Source: Nocardia salmonicida NBRC 13393
Lineage (GTDB): Bacteria; Actinomycetota; Actinomycetes; Mycobacteriales; Mycobacteriaceae
Assembly: GCF_001613085.1 (NCBI RefSeq)
Contig: NZ_BDBR01000005.1
Span: 346,583 to 410,582, forward strand
Reading direction: 5' to 3'
Length of the DNA stretch: 64,000 nt
The notes beneath the pieces were generated by a model that worked only from the letters and a program-made list of their open reading frames with translations, was not told the DNA's origin and searched no databases. This document shows positions 40,029 through 48,564 of the stretch, one piece after another (position 1 is the first letter of the stretch; each line of letters opens with the position of its first letter). The position numbers and the translations under genes were made by a program.

Positions 40029-41719
40029 GCGTTCGCCTTCGCCGAGTCGGCCGTCTTCCTGGCGACGATGTCGAGCACAGCCAGGTAGGCGAAGGTGATC
40101 GCGGGGCCGATGGTGGCGCCGGGGCCCGCGTAGGTGTGGCCCATCACCGGCGAGCTGGTGTTGCCCGCGGCGTAGAGGCCGTCGATGACGGAATCGTCTT
40201 CGCGCAGTACACGTGCGGCGGTATCGGTGACGAGTCCGCCCTTGGTGCCGAGGTCGCCGGGCACCATCTTCGCCGCGTAGAACGGGCCCTGCGACAGTTC
40301 GGCCAGGCACGGGTTCGGCTTCACGGTCGGGTCGCCGTAGTAGCGGTCGTAGTGGCTGTTGCCGCGACCGAAGTCCTCGTCCTTGCCCGCGGCGGCGAAG
40401 CCGTTGAAACGCTCGATCGTCGAGGTCAGGTTCTCGACGGGCACGCCGATGCGCTCGGCCAGCTCCTGGATCGTGTCGGCCTTGACGATGTAGTCGTTCT
40501 CCATCCAGCGCGACGGAAAGCGCTGGCCCGGTTGCAGGCCCGCGAAGATGTAGCGGTTGCGGTAGCGCTGGTCGAACACCAGCCAGGACGGCACGTTCTC
40601 GCCGGGACCCGCGCCCTGGCCGTACTCACCGCCGTACATGGTGTGCACCGCCTCGACGTAGGGCGCCGACTCGTTGCCGAACCGCTCGCCCCGGTCGTTG
40701 ACCATGATGGTACCGGGCAGATTGCGCTCGGCCAGCGCGAACCAGGGCTTGCCGCCCTTGAAGATCGTCGGACCCCACCAGGCGTCCTCCATGAAACCGA
40801 CCGTCGCACCCGCTGCCATACCCGCGACGATGCCATCGCCGGTGTTGGCCGCGGCACCGGTTGTCCACTCAGTGGTTATCGGCTGACGCTGGTACTTGGC
40901 CCGCATGTCGGCATTGTGTTCGAACCCGCCTGCGCCGAGCACCACTCCGTAGCGCGCGGTGAAGGTGACCGGTTCGCCATCGACGGTGGCCTTGACCCCG
41001 GTGACCTTGCCGTCGGTGACCACCAGGTCGGTGAGCGGGGTGTTGAGCAGCACCGGCACGCCCGCGTCGAGCAGGCCCTTGCGCATGGCGGCGATGATGG
41101 CCTGCCCCATGCCGAGCAGATGCTTGCCGGTCCACTTGGCCAGGTAGGTGCGCGCGCCGACGCGCAGCGCCCGCATCGCGCCCTTGGGATGACGGCGGAT
41201 CAGGTTGAGCCGCACGAAGTCGGCCTGCATGACGACCACGTTCAGCGGCGCCTTGGCGTAGGGCGGTTCCAGATTGACCAGTTCCGCGCCGAGCACCTTG
41301 CCGTTGAACGGCGTCGGTTCGCACGAACGCCCCTGACCGAGGCCGCCCGGCGCCTCGGGGTAGTAGTCGGAGTAGCCCGGAACCCACTTCATCTTCAGCG
41401 GGGTGTGGTCGAGGACGAAGTCGAACGCCTCGGCGCCGCGATCGAGGTAGGTATCGATCTTCTCGGCGGGCACCACGTCGCCGATGATGCTGTGCAGGTA
41501 GGTGCGCGCGTCCTCGCGGTCGTCGGGGCGGCCCGCGGCGAGCAACGCCTTGTTGCCCGGAATCCAGACGCCACCGCCGGATCGGGCCGTCGACCCACCG
41601 TAGTGCGCGGCCTTCTCCAACAGCACAACGCTCAGACCCTTGTGCGCCGCCGCGAGGGCGGCGGTCATCCCGGCGGCGCCGCTACCGACGACCACGACAT
41701 CGTATTCCCGATCACTCAT
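40025..41719 (-). CDS. kstD: 3-ketosteroid delta1-dehydrogenase KstD
   Basis: A 564-residue FAD enzyme introducing the C1-C2 double bond in ring A. FAD-binding VVGSGAAGMTAALAAAHKG begins at residue 10; VVLGAGGFEHN closes the FAD domain; the catalytic tyrosines include Tyr119/120 (GYSDYYPEAPGG); the C-terminal FAD loop is GLYAAGNTSSPVMGHTYAGP. It matches Rv3537. Start ATG 41719; a KstR site begins one base upstream of the codon, so the mRNA must be leaderless or nearly so. An upstream in-frame ATG at 41728 lies inside the operator. Confidence 0.95.
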   Translation of the reverse strand: MSDREYDVVVVGSGAAGMTAALAAAHKGLSVVLLEKAAHYGGSTARSGGGVWIPGNKALLAAGRPDDREDARTYLHSIIGDVVPAEKIDTYLDRGAEAFDFVLDHTPLKMKWVPGYSDYYPEAPGGLGQGRSCEPTPFNGKVLGAELVNLEPPYAKAPLNVVVMQADFVRLNLIRRHPKGAMRALRVGARTYLAKWTGKHLLGMGQAIIAAMRKGLLDAGVPVLLNTPLTDLVVTDGKVTGVKATVDGEPVTFTARYGVVLGAGGFEHNADMRAKYQRQPITTEWTTGAAANTGDGIVAGMAAGATVGFMEDAWWGPTIFKGGKPWFALAERNLPGTIMVNDRGERFGNESAPYVEAVHTMYGGEYGQGAGPGENVPSWLVFDQRYRNRYIFAGLQPGQRFPSRWMENDYIVKADTIQELAERIGVPVENLTSTIERFNGFAAAGKDEDFGRGNSHYDRYYGDPTVKPNPCLAELSQGPFYAAKMVPGDLGTKGGLVTDTAARVLREDDSVIDGLYAAGNTSSPVMGHTYAGPGATIGPAITFAYLAVLDIVARKTADSAKANA

Positions 41720-41720
41720 G

Positions 41721-41734
41721 TAGAACACGTTATA
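41721..41734. promoter_or_regulatory. KstR operator abutting the kstD start
   Basis: TAGAACACGTTATA: left half perfect, right half with one mismatch. Only one base separates it from the kstD start codon. Confidence 0.82.
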
Positions 41735-41774
41735 GAAGGGTCCGGTCGTTGGACAGACAAAAATAGAACTCAGT

Positions 41775-41788
41775 AGAACATGTTGCAG
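41775..41788. promoter_or_regulatory. Second KstR-like operator in the kstD-hsaE divergent region
   Basis: TAGAACATGTTGCA, left half perfect and right half with two mismatches, 112 bp before the hsaE start. Probably serves the hsaEGF promoter. Confidence 0.7.
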
Positions 41789-41900
41789 AAATCACCAGAT
41801 GTAGCGTTGTATTGTCAGGTGAACGGCTGATGCTGGACTGGAAAACCGGTTACAGTTTTGACGTCTAGATCCTTCCGACCGTGCTGCCAAGGAGGTCCGC

Positions 41901-42686
41901 GTGCTGCCTGACGCGGTACGAACCCATCTCGCCGACGAACTGGCCCGCGCCGAAGACGAGCGCGTCGCCGTGTTGCCGCTCGTCGACCGGTTCCCCGATA
42001 TCGATGTGGTCGACGCCTACGAGATCCAGCTGCTCAACATCCAGCGCCGGCTCCGGTCCGGCGCGAAGGTCGTCGGGCACAAGGTGGGGCTGTCGTCGAA
42101 GGCGATGCAGCAGATGATGGGCGTCGACGAGCCCGACTACGGTCACCTGCTCGCCGATATGGAGGTCTACGAGGACGTCCCCGTCGACACCTCGAAGTTC
42201 CTGCTGCCGCGCGTGGAGGTCGAGGTCGGATTCGTGCTCGGCGCCGACCTGCCCGGCGAGGACTGCACCGAGGCCGACGTGCTGGCCGCGACCGTCGCGT
42301 ACGCGCCCTCGATCGAACTCATCGACTCGCGTATCAAGGACTGGAAGATCGGCCTGACCGACACCATCTCCGACAACGCCTCCTCGGCCGGTTTCGTGCT
42401 CGGCAAGGAGCGCGTCGCACCCGGCGACATCGACATCAAGGCAATCGACGCCGTGCTCACCCGCAACGGCGAGGTCATCGCCGAGGGCCGCAGCGACGCG
42501 GTGCTGGGCGATCCGGTGATCGCCGTCGCGTGGCTGGCGCGCAAGGTCGCGACCTTCGGGGTGCGGTTGAAGAAGGGCGATATCGTGCTACCCGGTTCCT
42601 GCACCCGCGCCATCGACGCCCGCCCCGGTGACGACTTCCTCGCCGAGTTCACCGGACTCGGTTCCGTCCGTTTGCGTTTCAGCTGA
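41901..42686 (+). CDS. hsaE: 2-hydroxypentadienoate-type hydratase HsaE
   Basis: A 261-residue member of the MhpD/XylJ hydratase family acting on the 2-hydroxyhexa-2,4-dienoate released by HsaD. Typical segments are VVGHKVGLSSKAMQQMMGVDEPDYGHLL, the metal-binding RVEVEVGFVLG and SIELIDSRIKDWKI. It matches Rv3536c. Start GTG 41901, four bases after AAGGAGGT. Confidence 0.93.
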   Translation: MLPDAVRTHLADELARAEDERVAVLPLVDRFPDIDVVDAYEIQLLNIQRRLRSGAKVVGHKVGLSSKAMQQMMGVDEPDYGHLLADMEVYEDVPVDTSKFLLPRVEVEVGFVLGADLPGEDCTEADVLAATVAYAPSIELIDSRIKDWKIGLTDTISDNASSAGFVLGKERVAPGDIDIKAIDAVLTRNGEVIAEGRSDAVLGDPVIAVAWLARKVATFGVRLKKGDIVLPGSCTRAIDARPGDDFLAEFTGLGSVRLRFS

Positions 42687-42709
42687 ACCAGACTTCCTAG
42701 GAGTACACC

Positions 42710-43615
42710 GTGACCAGCAAAGTCACCGCCGCGATCGTGGGGTCCGGCAACATCAGCACCGATCTGCTCTACAAGCTGCTGCGCTCGGACAAGATCGAGC
42801 CGCGCTGGATGATCGGCATCGACCCGGATTCGGAGGGGCTGAAGCGGGCACGCGGGCTGGGTCTGGAAACCTCCGCCGAGGGCGCGGACTGGCTGCTCGC
42901 CCTCGACGAGAAGCCGGATCTGCTGTTCGAGGCCACCTCCGCCTACGTGCACCGCGCGTACGCGCCGAAATACGAGGCCGCGGGTATCCGCGCCGTCGAC
43001 CTCACCCCGGCCGCCGTCGGCCCGGCCGTGATCCCCCCGGTGAACCTGGATTCGCTGCGGGACGCGGCGAACGTCAACATGATCACCTGCGGTGGCCAGG
43101 CCACGATTCCGATGGTCAACGCGGTCTCGCGGGTTGTCCCGGTGTCCTACGCCGAGATCGTGGCCTCGGTGTCCTCGGTGTCGGCCGGTCCGGGTACCCG
43201 CGCGAACATCGACGAGTTCACCAAGACCACCTCCAAGGGTGTGGAGACCATCGGTGGCGCCGAACGCGGTAAGGCCATCATCATCCTGAACCCGGCCGAG
43301 CCGCCGATGATCATGCGCGACACCATCTTCTGCGCCATCCCCGAGGATGCCGATCGCGACGCGATCTCCGAGTCGATCTTCCGGATGGAGAAGTCCATTC
43401 AGGAGTACGTGCCCGGCTACCGGCTGCTCAACGACCCGCAGTTCGACGAACCGTCGCTGGTATCCGGCGGCTTGGCGAAGGTGTCGATCTTCGTCGAGGT
43501 CGAGGGCGCGGGCGACTTCCTGCCGCCGTACGCGGGCAACCTCGACATCATGACGGCCGCGGCCACCAAGGTCGGCGATGTGCTGGCCGATCAAATCCTC
43601 TCGGCTCGGGTGTAA
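42710..43615 (+). CDS. hsaG: Acylating aldehyde dehydrogenase HsaG
   Basis: A 301-residue CoA-acylating (acet/propion)aldehyde dehydrogenase of the MhpF type, which channels the aldehyde from HsaF to propionyl-CoA. NAD-binding [19 protein letters not shown] at the N-terminus and nucleophile Cys127 in [12 protein letters not shown]. It matches Rv3535c. Start GTG 42710. Confidence 0.95.
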   Translation: MTSKVTAAIVGSGNISTDLLYKLLRSDKIEPRWMIGIDPDSEGLKRARGLGLETSAEGADWLLALDEKPDLLFEATSAYVHRAYAPKYEAAGIRAVDLTPAAVGPAVIPPVNLDSLRDAANVNMITCGGQATIPMVNAVSRVVPVSYAEIVASVSSVSAGPGTRANIDEFTKTTSKGVETIGGAERGKAIIILNPAEPPMIMRDTIFCAIPEDADRDAISESIFRMEKSIQEYVPGYRLLNDPQFDEPSLVSGGLAKVSIFVEVEGAGDFLPPYAGNLDIMTAAATKVGDVLADQILSARV

Positions 43616-43629
43616 GGGAGAACTCAACC

Positions 43630-44685
43630 ATGAGCAATGTGCGCAAGCCCTACTCGGGCGAACTCGATGTGCGTGTCACCGATACCTCACTGCGCGACGG
43701 CTCGCACCACAAGCGTCACCAGTTCACCGTGACCGAGGTTCGCGACATCGTCGGCGCGCTCGACGCGTCCGGTGTCCCGGTCATCGAGGTCACCCACGGT
43801 GACGGCCTGGCCGGGTCCTCGTTCAACTACGGGTTCTCCAAAACCCCTGAGCAGGAACTGATCAAGGCTGCCGCGGAAACCGCCAAACAGGCCAAGATCG
43901 CCTTCCTCATGCTGCCCGGCGTCGGCGTCAAGGAAGACATCAAGATCTCCCAGGACAACGGCGCGTCCATCTGCCGGATCGCCACTCACTGCACCGAAGC
44001 CGACGTCTCCATCCAGCACTTCGGCTACGCCCGCGACCTCGGCCTCGAAACCGTCGGCTTCCTCATGATGGCCCACTCCACCACGCCGGAGAACCTGGCC
44101 GAGCAGGCCCGCATCATGGCCGACGCGGGCTGCCAGTGCGTCTACGTCGTCGATTCCGCGGGCGCGCTCGTCCTCGAGCAGGTCTCCGACCGCGTCTCGG
44201 CCCTGGTCGCCGAACTCGGCGACGACGCCCAGGTCGGCTTCCACGGCCACGAGAACCTCGGCCTCGCCGTGGCGAACTCGGTCTACGCCGTGCGCGCGGG
44301 CGCCACCCAGATCGACGGCTCGGCTCGCCGCTTCGGCGCGGGCGCGGGCAATCTGCCGGTCGAAGCCTTCATCGGCGTCTGCGACAAGCTCGGTATCAAG
44401 ACCGGCGTCGACTTCTTCGCCGTCACCGACGCCGCCGAGGACGTGGTTCGCCCGGCGATGCCGTCGGAATGCCTGCTCGACCGTCAGGCGCTGATGATGG
44501 GCTACGCGGGTGTCTATTCCAGCTTCCTGCGCCATGCCGAACGCCAGGCCGAACGCTACGGTGTCTCCGCCGCCGAAATGCTCGTCCGCGCGGGCAAGCG
44601 CAAGCTCGTCGGCGGCCAGGAAGACCAGCTCATCGATATCGCCCTGGAACTCCAGCGCGAAGCTTCGGTTACCGCCTCGGCCTGA
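43630..44685 (+). CDS. hsaF: 4-hydroxy-2-oxo acid aldolase HsaF
   Basis: A 351-residue class II pyruvate aldolase of the DmpG/MhpE type. The active-site [15 protein letters not shown] (Arg22, Asp23), metal-binding [15 protein letters not shown], and the C-terminal communication domain are present. It forms a channelling complex with HsaG in known systems. It matches Rv3534c. Last gene of hsaEGF. Confidence 0.95.
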   Translation: MSNVRKPYSGELDVRVTDTSLRDGSHHKRHQFTVTEVRDIVGALDASGVPVIEVTHGDGLAGSSFNYGFSKTPEQELIKAAAETAKQAKIAFLMLPGVGVKEDIKISQDNGASICRIATHCTEADVSIQHFGYARDLGLETVGFLMMAHSTTPENLAEQARIMADAGCQCVYVVDSAGALVLEQVSDRVSALVAELGDDAQVGFHGHENLGLAVANSVYAVRAGATQIDGSARRFGAGAGNLPVEAFIGVCDKLGIKTGVDFFAVTDAAEDVVRPAMPSECLLDRQALMMGYAGVYSSFLRHAERQAERYGVSAAEMLVRAGKRKLVGGQEDQLIDIALELQREASVTASA

Positions 44686-44700
44686 TGCGGACCCTCCTGA

Positions 44701-44724
44701 CGGCGTGACCCCCGGGTCACGCCG
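44701..44724 (+). terminator. Terminator of hsaEGF
   Basis: Ten-base perfect arms CGGCGTGACC and GGTCACGCCG with a four-base loop, 15 bp after hsaF. The stem is symmetric and may also serve the convergent SDR gene. Confidence 0.75.
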
Positions 44725-44749
44725 TTCGGCATTGCGGGCACAACGTTTT

Positions 44750-45517
44750 TCACCGTGCGAGCGCACCGGCGGCAAGATAGTCGTCGCCGCCGACAAAGTA
44801 CGTGTGGCCGTCGGCGACCGCTTCGGTGCCTGCCCGAACGATCACGCGCGCGAAGTCCTCGACGGTGGGCAACGGGCCTGCCGCGCGGCGGGACTCGACA
44901 CTGCCCGGATCGCGCCGTTCCAGCAGGCGGACGATGATCGTCCCGTCGATCATGTCGCCGGACACCACCGTGAAACCGACTCCGCGCTCCCGGAATTCGG
45001 GGATCAGCGCTCGTAGGGCGTCCTCGCCTGCCCGCTTGCTGCGGGCTATCGGCGTGTACCCCTTTGGCACATTGTCGTTCTCGTGGATGAAGTGCGCCTG
45101 ATGGCTGGTGACGAACACGATCCGGCCGCCCTCCGGCATCAGCGGCAGCATCGCCGTGGCCAGGTTCACCTGCGCGTCCCGGTTGAGCCGGAGGGCGTAC
45201 CCGGGATCGGCATCCCGTTCGAGCCCGCCGGATGCGTTGAGCACCAGGGTGTCCAGCCGCCCGAAGGTCCGGCCGACCTCCACGACCATCCTCTCGACAG
45301 CCGCCGGATCGGAGACATCGGCGCCGAGCACCGAAGCGCTCCCACCCGTGGCCACGATCGCGTCCACGACGTCCTGGGCCCGCTTGCGCTTCTCCCGGAA
45401 GTTCACGACGACATGCGCCCCCGCCGCGCCGAACTGCGCGGCCGCCTCCGCCCCGATCCCTCGCGAAGCCCCGGTGACCAGCACGATCCGCTGATCCTGC
45501 CGCACTGTCGAATCCAT
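44750..45517 (-). CDS. Short-chain dehydrogenase divergent from hxlR
   Basis: A 255-residue SDR with cofactor motif VTGASRGIGAEAAAQFG, VLNASGG, and a modified active site: VTSHQAHFIHENDNVPKGYTPIARSK, where the Tyr-x3-Lys becomes YTPIARSK with one extra spacing residue. Start ATG 45517 behind GAGGAGA. It faces away from an HxlR regulator across a short region holding two copies of one palindrome, so HxlR probably controls it. Substrate unknown; HxlR-SDR pairs often answer reactive aldehydes or quinones. Confidence 0.8.
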   Translation of the reverse strand: MDSTVRQDQRIVLVTGASRGIGAEAAAQFGAAGAHVVVNFREKRKRAQDVVDAIVATGGSASVLGADVSDPAAVERMVVEVGRTFGRLDTLVLNASGGLERDADPGYALRLNRDAQVNLATAMLPLMPEGGRIVFVTSHQAHFIHENDNVPKGYTPIARSKRAGEDALRALIPEFRERGVGFTVVSGDMIDGTIIVRLLERRDPGSVESRRAAGPLPTVEDFARVIVRAGTEAVADGHTYFVGGDDYLAAGALAR

Positions 45518-45553
45518 CGTCGATCTCCTCGTCCATCCCCGACCGGCCGTCAT

Positions 45554-45596
45554 GCTTCTGATTCAGAAGCAACTATCGTGCTTCTGAATGAGAAGC
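45554..45596. promoter_or_regulatory. Twin palindromic operators of the SDR/hxlR pair
   Basis: GCTTCTGATTCAGAAGC (45554-45570), a perfect inverted repeat around one central base, and GCTTCTGAATGAGAAGC (45580-45596), the same arms with altered centre. Centres are 26 bp apart. The second copy contains the ATG (45588) of hxlR. This is what an autoregulated HxlR operator pair should look like. Confidence 0.8.
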
Positions 45597-45935
45597 GCAA
45601 CCGGCGACGAGCCCTCGCAAGCGATCCTGGCCGCGATCGACCTACTCGGCCAGCGCTGGATGCTGCGCGTGATCTGGGAACTGGAGCCCGGCCCCCTCGG
45701 CTTCCTCGACATCCGCCGACGCATGGGCAACTGCTCGTCGAGCATGCTCTCGGACCGACTCCAGCAGCTCCAGGCCGCGGCACTGATCCGCAAGAACGGC
45801 CAACGCGGCGCCTACGAACTCACCACCGAGGGCGCCCTCCTCGCCGAATCCCTGCAGCCCCTGTGGGACTGGTCCGAGAACCGGACGCCCTCCGGTGACG
45901 GCAACGGCCGAATCCCGTGGCGCCCCGACCGCTAG
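45588..45935 (+). CDS. HxlR-family transcriptional regulator
   Basis: A 115-residue winged-helix protein: LLGQRWMLRVIWELEPGPLGFLDIRRRMGN then SSSMLSDRLQQLQAAALIRK and the wing GQRGAYELTTEGALLAESL, the standard HxlR layout. The N-terminal Cys found in redox or aldehyde-sensing members is absent; the one Cys (near residue 49, GNCSSS) could still sense electrophiles. The ATG lies within an operator copy, implying autorepression and a leaderless transcript. Confidence 0.85.
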   Translation: MRSATGDEPSQAILAAIDLLGQRWMLRVIWELEPGPLGFLDIRRRMGNCSSSMLSDRLQQLQAAALIRKNGQRGAYELTTEGALLAESLQPLWDWSENRTPSGDGNGRIPWRPDR

Positions 45936-45981
45936 TGCGATGATCGCAAAAACCGCTGGACAGCGGCGATATAACTGGCTG

Positions 45982-46833
45982 ATGAGCGAGGATACGGCGA
46001 CATTGTTCTGCGATACCGGCATGGCTGCCCGAATCGAGCGGATGGAGACCGATGCCATCACCGGCGGGGTGAGCACGGGGCTTCGTCGGGCGAAGGCGGA
46101 GTTCACCGGGTTCGCTCACGAGATCGCCGGTGGCGCGGCATGTTTCGCGGGGCCCGGATCCCCGCTGAACAAGGTGGTCGGAGTCGGCTTCGCCGGGGTG
46201 CCGACGGTGGCGCAGTGGGAGGCGGTCGAACAGGCCTATGCCGAGGTGGGGGCACCGGTCCAGGTGGAATTGGCGCATCTCGCCGACCCACGGATCGGGG
46301 CCGACCTGACCGCTCGTGGGTATCGGTTGACCTCGTTCGAGAACGTGCTCGGCCTGTGTCCGCGGGGACGCGCCTGGCCGACATCGCGGTCGGTCGAGGT
46401 GCGTCGCGATGACGAGAACGGGTTCGATACCTGGCTCGATACCGTCGTCGGCGGCTTCGCCCACCCCGACGACGGTCTACCCACCCACGAAGAGTTCCCC
46501 CGCGACATCCTCGCCGCTGTCATACGAGACCTCGCCGCCACCGGCAGCACTCACCGCTACCTCGCCTACCGAGACGGTATTCCCGCCGGCGGCGCCAGCC
46601 TCCGCATGTCCGACGGCATCGCCGCGCTCGCCGGGGCGGCGACCCTGCCCGCGCACCGTCGACAAGGCGTCCAGACAGCGTTGCTCTCGGCCCGCCTCGG
46701 CGTCGCGGCCGCAGCCGACTGCGACCTCGCGGTCGTCACCACCGAGCCCGGATCGAAATCCCAGAAGAACTCCCAGGCCCAAGGCTTCGCGCTGCTCTAC
46801 ACCCGAGCGGTGCTGGTCAAAGGCCCCACCTAG
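45982..46833 (+). CDS. GNAT-family N-acetyltransferase
   Basis: A 283-residue protein with the GNAT fold in its second half: acceptor strand LAYRDGIPAGGASLRMSDGI, then AGAATLPAHRRQGVQTALLSARL, which is the acetyl-CoA loop R-R-x-G-x-G/Q-x-A. The first half may be a degenerate second GNAT copy. Start ATG 45982 (MSEDTATLF) is chosen because it opens the conserved-looking region; ATG 45940 is an alternative and neither has a ribosome site. Its 3' end overlaps the convergent membrane gene by 17 bp. Substrate unknown. Confidence 0.78.
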   Translation: MSEDTATLFCDTGMAARIERMETDAITGGVSTGLRRAKAEFTGFAHEIAGGAACFAGPGSPLNKVVGVGFAGVPTVAQWEAVEQAYAEVGAPVQVELAHLADPRIGADLTARGYRLTSFENVLGLCPRGRAWPTSRSVEVRRDDENGFDTWLDTVVGGFAHPDDGLPTHEEFPRDILAAVIRDLAATGSTHRYLAYRDGIPAGGASLRMSDGIAALAGAATLPAHRRQGVQTALLSARLGVAAAADCDLAVVTTEPGSKSQKNSQAQGFALLYTRAVLVKGPT

Positions 46834-47293
46834 GGCCCGAGTCCTCTTCGACGCGGATCTCTTCGACGGTCGGGCCCTTGGCCGACAGGCCGCTCACCAG
46901 CAGGGCGTAGATCGCGACGATGAGGATGGGCGCGGCCAAGGGGGCCCAGATCAGTTGGACGGGGACCCAGGCCGCGGTAGCCGCGGCGATCGTGAACAGA
47001 ACCGCGCCGCCGACCGAGGGGATGGTGGTGGGGACCACTCCTTCGGGGGCGTGCAGGACGGCGGCGTTCAGCAGGTAGGTGGTCGCGACCAAACCTGTTG
47101 CCGCCGAGGCTATGACGCCGACATCGGAGACGGCCAGCGCGGCGATGGTGATCAGTACCGCGCCGACCGAGGCCGGGCGCCACCACCAGCTCGCGATGAT
47201 CAGCGCCAGCGCGGGCACTCCGGCGATGGGGTTGATCAGCGCGACCGCGGCGACCAGCAGCAGGCCGGCCAGCAAGGCAAGGAATCTCGTCAT
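46817..47293 (-). CDS. Small membrane protein ending the MoxR-DUF58 operon
   Basis: A 158-residue protein with five or so hydrophobic helices (for example FLALLAGLLLVAAVALINPI, ALALIIASWWW, APILIVAIYALLVSGLSA) and a short charged tail. Start ATG 47293 overlaps the DUF58 stop. Family and function not recognised; equivalent small membrane genes end the Rv3692-Rv3695-type operon of mycobacteria. Confidence 0.75.
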   Translation of the reverse strand: MTRFLALLAGLLLVAAVALINPIAGVPALALIIASWWWRPASVGAVLITIAALAVSDVGVIASAATGLVATTYLLNAAVLHAPEGVVPTTIPSVGGAVLFTIAAATAAWVPVQLIWAPLAAPILIVAIYALLVSGLSAKGPTVEEIRVEEDSGPRWGL

Positions 47294-48564
47294 CGGCGTA
47301 CCCGTACTGCTCGGCGGTGTTCGGGGAGCAGGCGCATGGCTTGGTCGAGGCGGGTGTCTTCTGGCCAGGGGATGATGTCGACGCCGACGGTGCCCATATC
47401 CCGGTACATCGAGGCGCGCTCGAGCTGCCACATCTTGGCCATGGTGGGGTCGAGGCCGTCCTCGAAGGGAGCGCCGCGCAAGACGTCGACCGCGACGACC
47501 ACGTGGCCGCGTTTACGCAGGTCGATCAGGGCCAGCGCGAACTGCGTGTCGAGCAGGGTGGAGAAGGCGACCACGATCGCGCCGATCGGAACGGCGGCGT
47601 GGGGCGCGAGGGTGCCGGTGGTCTCGACGTGTTCGTCACCGACGCCGAGGACGGTGTCGACGATGCGATAGAACTGCCTGCGGCCGATATCGGGGCGCAG
47701 CCAGCGAGGCGCTTCGCCGAGGCAGACCACGGCGGTGCGGTCGCCGGATTGCAGTGTCGACTGCACCACTTGCGCCGCGCCGCGCACCGAGAGTTCCAGC
47801 GAGGCGCTGGCCGGACCCGGCGCCTGTAGCGAGGTATCGACCATGACGACCACGTCGGCGGAGCGGTTGGTGAACCGCTGGGTGACGTAGAGCCTGCCGC
47901 GCCGCGCGCTCACCGGCCAGTTCACAGCGCGCAGCTGATCGCCTGGTGTGTAGGCGCGGATGTCGGCGTATTCGACGCCAGGACCGTGTCTGCGGGTCAG
48001 GTGGGTGCCGATGCGGTCGGGAAGTTCGGTGCGCGGCAAGCGCATTCGCTGCGGATCAGCGATGGGGTAGACGTAGAGTTTGGCCGCGGGCAGCTCGGTC
48101 GTCGCGACCGCCAGCCCGGCCGGGCTCAGCGCCGACACCTTCACCTGCACCGGATACCGTCCCCAACGGGTGGCGGAGAGCCCGAGTCGCATGCCCGCGG
48201 GCGCACCGCCGGAATCGTGGGCTTCCTCGACCTCGAGTTCCAGGCCGGGCAGCGGCAGGGCTGTCATCCGTAGCAGCGCGTGCCCGCTTTCGACGAAAGC
48301 GACAGCACTGCAACCGATCACCTCGTTCTCGAAACAGCGCACGGTGCCGCTGCCGTCGACCTGGACTCTGGTCGGCGCCTGCTGCCACGGCGCGGTGGCG
48401 AGCACGCCGAGCATCGGCGCGGCGAAGACGACCAGCTGCCACTGCCCGAGCAGCACCGCGACGACCAGTGCCGCTGCCGCGCAACCGGCCAGGATGAACA
48501 CCAGCGGCGCGGGCCGCCACCGGAGGTCGACCTCGACCGTTCTGGATTCGTCGCGATGCTTCAT
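47290..48564 (-). CDS. DUF58 protein, MoxR-associated
   Basis: A 424-residue protein with two N-terminal membrane helices (PLVFILAGCAAAALVVAVLL and WQLVVFAAPMLGVLA), the DUF58 core YADIRAYTPGDQLRAVNWPVSARRG (about residue 200) and a VWA-like C-terminal half beginning VVMVDTSLQAPG, a MIDAS-like D-x-S. DUF58 proteins work with MoxR AAA+ ATPases, probably in cell-envelope or complex assembly. ATG 48564 overlaps the moxR stop. Confidence 0.88.
   Translation of the reverse strand: MKHRDESRTVEVDLRWRPAPLVFILAGCAAAALVVAVLLGQWQLVVFAAPMLGVLATAPWQQAPTRVQVDGSGTVRCFENEVIGCSAVAFVESGHALLRMTALPLPGLELEVEEAHDSGGAPAGMRLGLSATRWGRYPVQVKVSALSPAGLAVATTELPAAKLYVYPIADPQRMRLPRTELPDRIGTHLTRRHGPGVEYADIRAYTPGDQLRAVNWPVSARRGRLYVTQRFTNRSADVVVMVDTSLQAPGPASASLELSVRGAAQVVQSTLQSGDRTAVVCLGEAPRWLRPDIGRRQFYRIVDTVLGVGDEHVETTGTLAPHAAVPIGAIVVAFSTLLDTQFALALIDLRKRGHVVVAVDVLRGAPFEDGLDPTMAKMWQLERASMYRDMGTVGVDIIPWPEDTRLDQAMRLLPEHRRAVRVRR

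Noticed and set aside
40136..41776. A 546-codon plus-strand frame
   Set aside because: Antisense to kstD.
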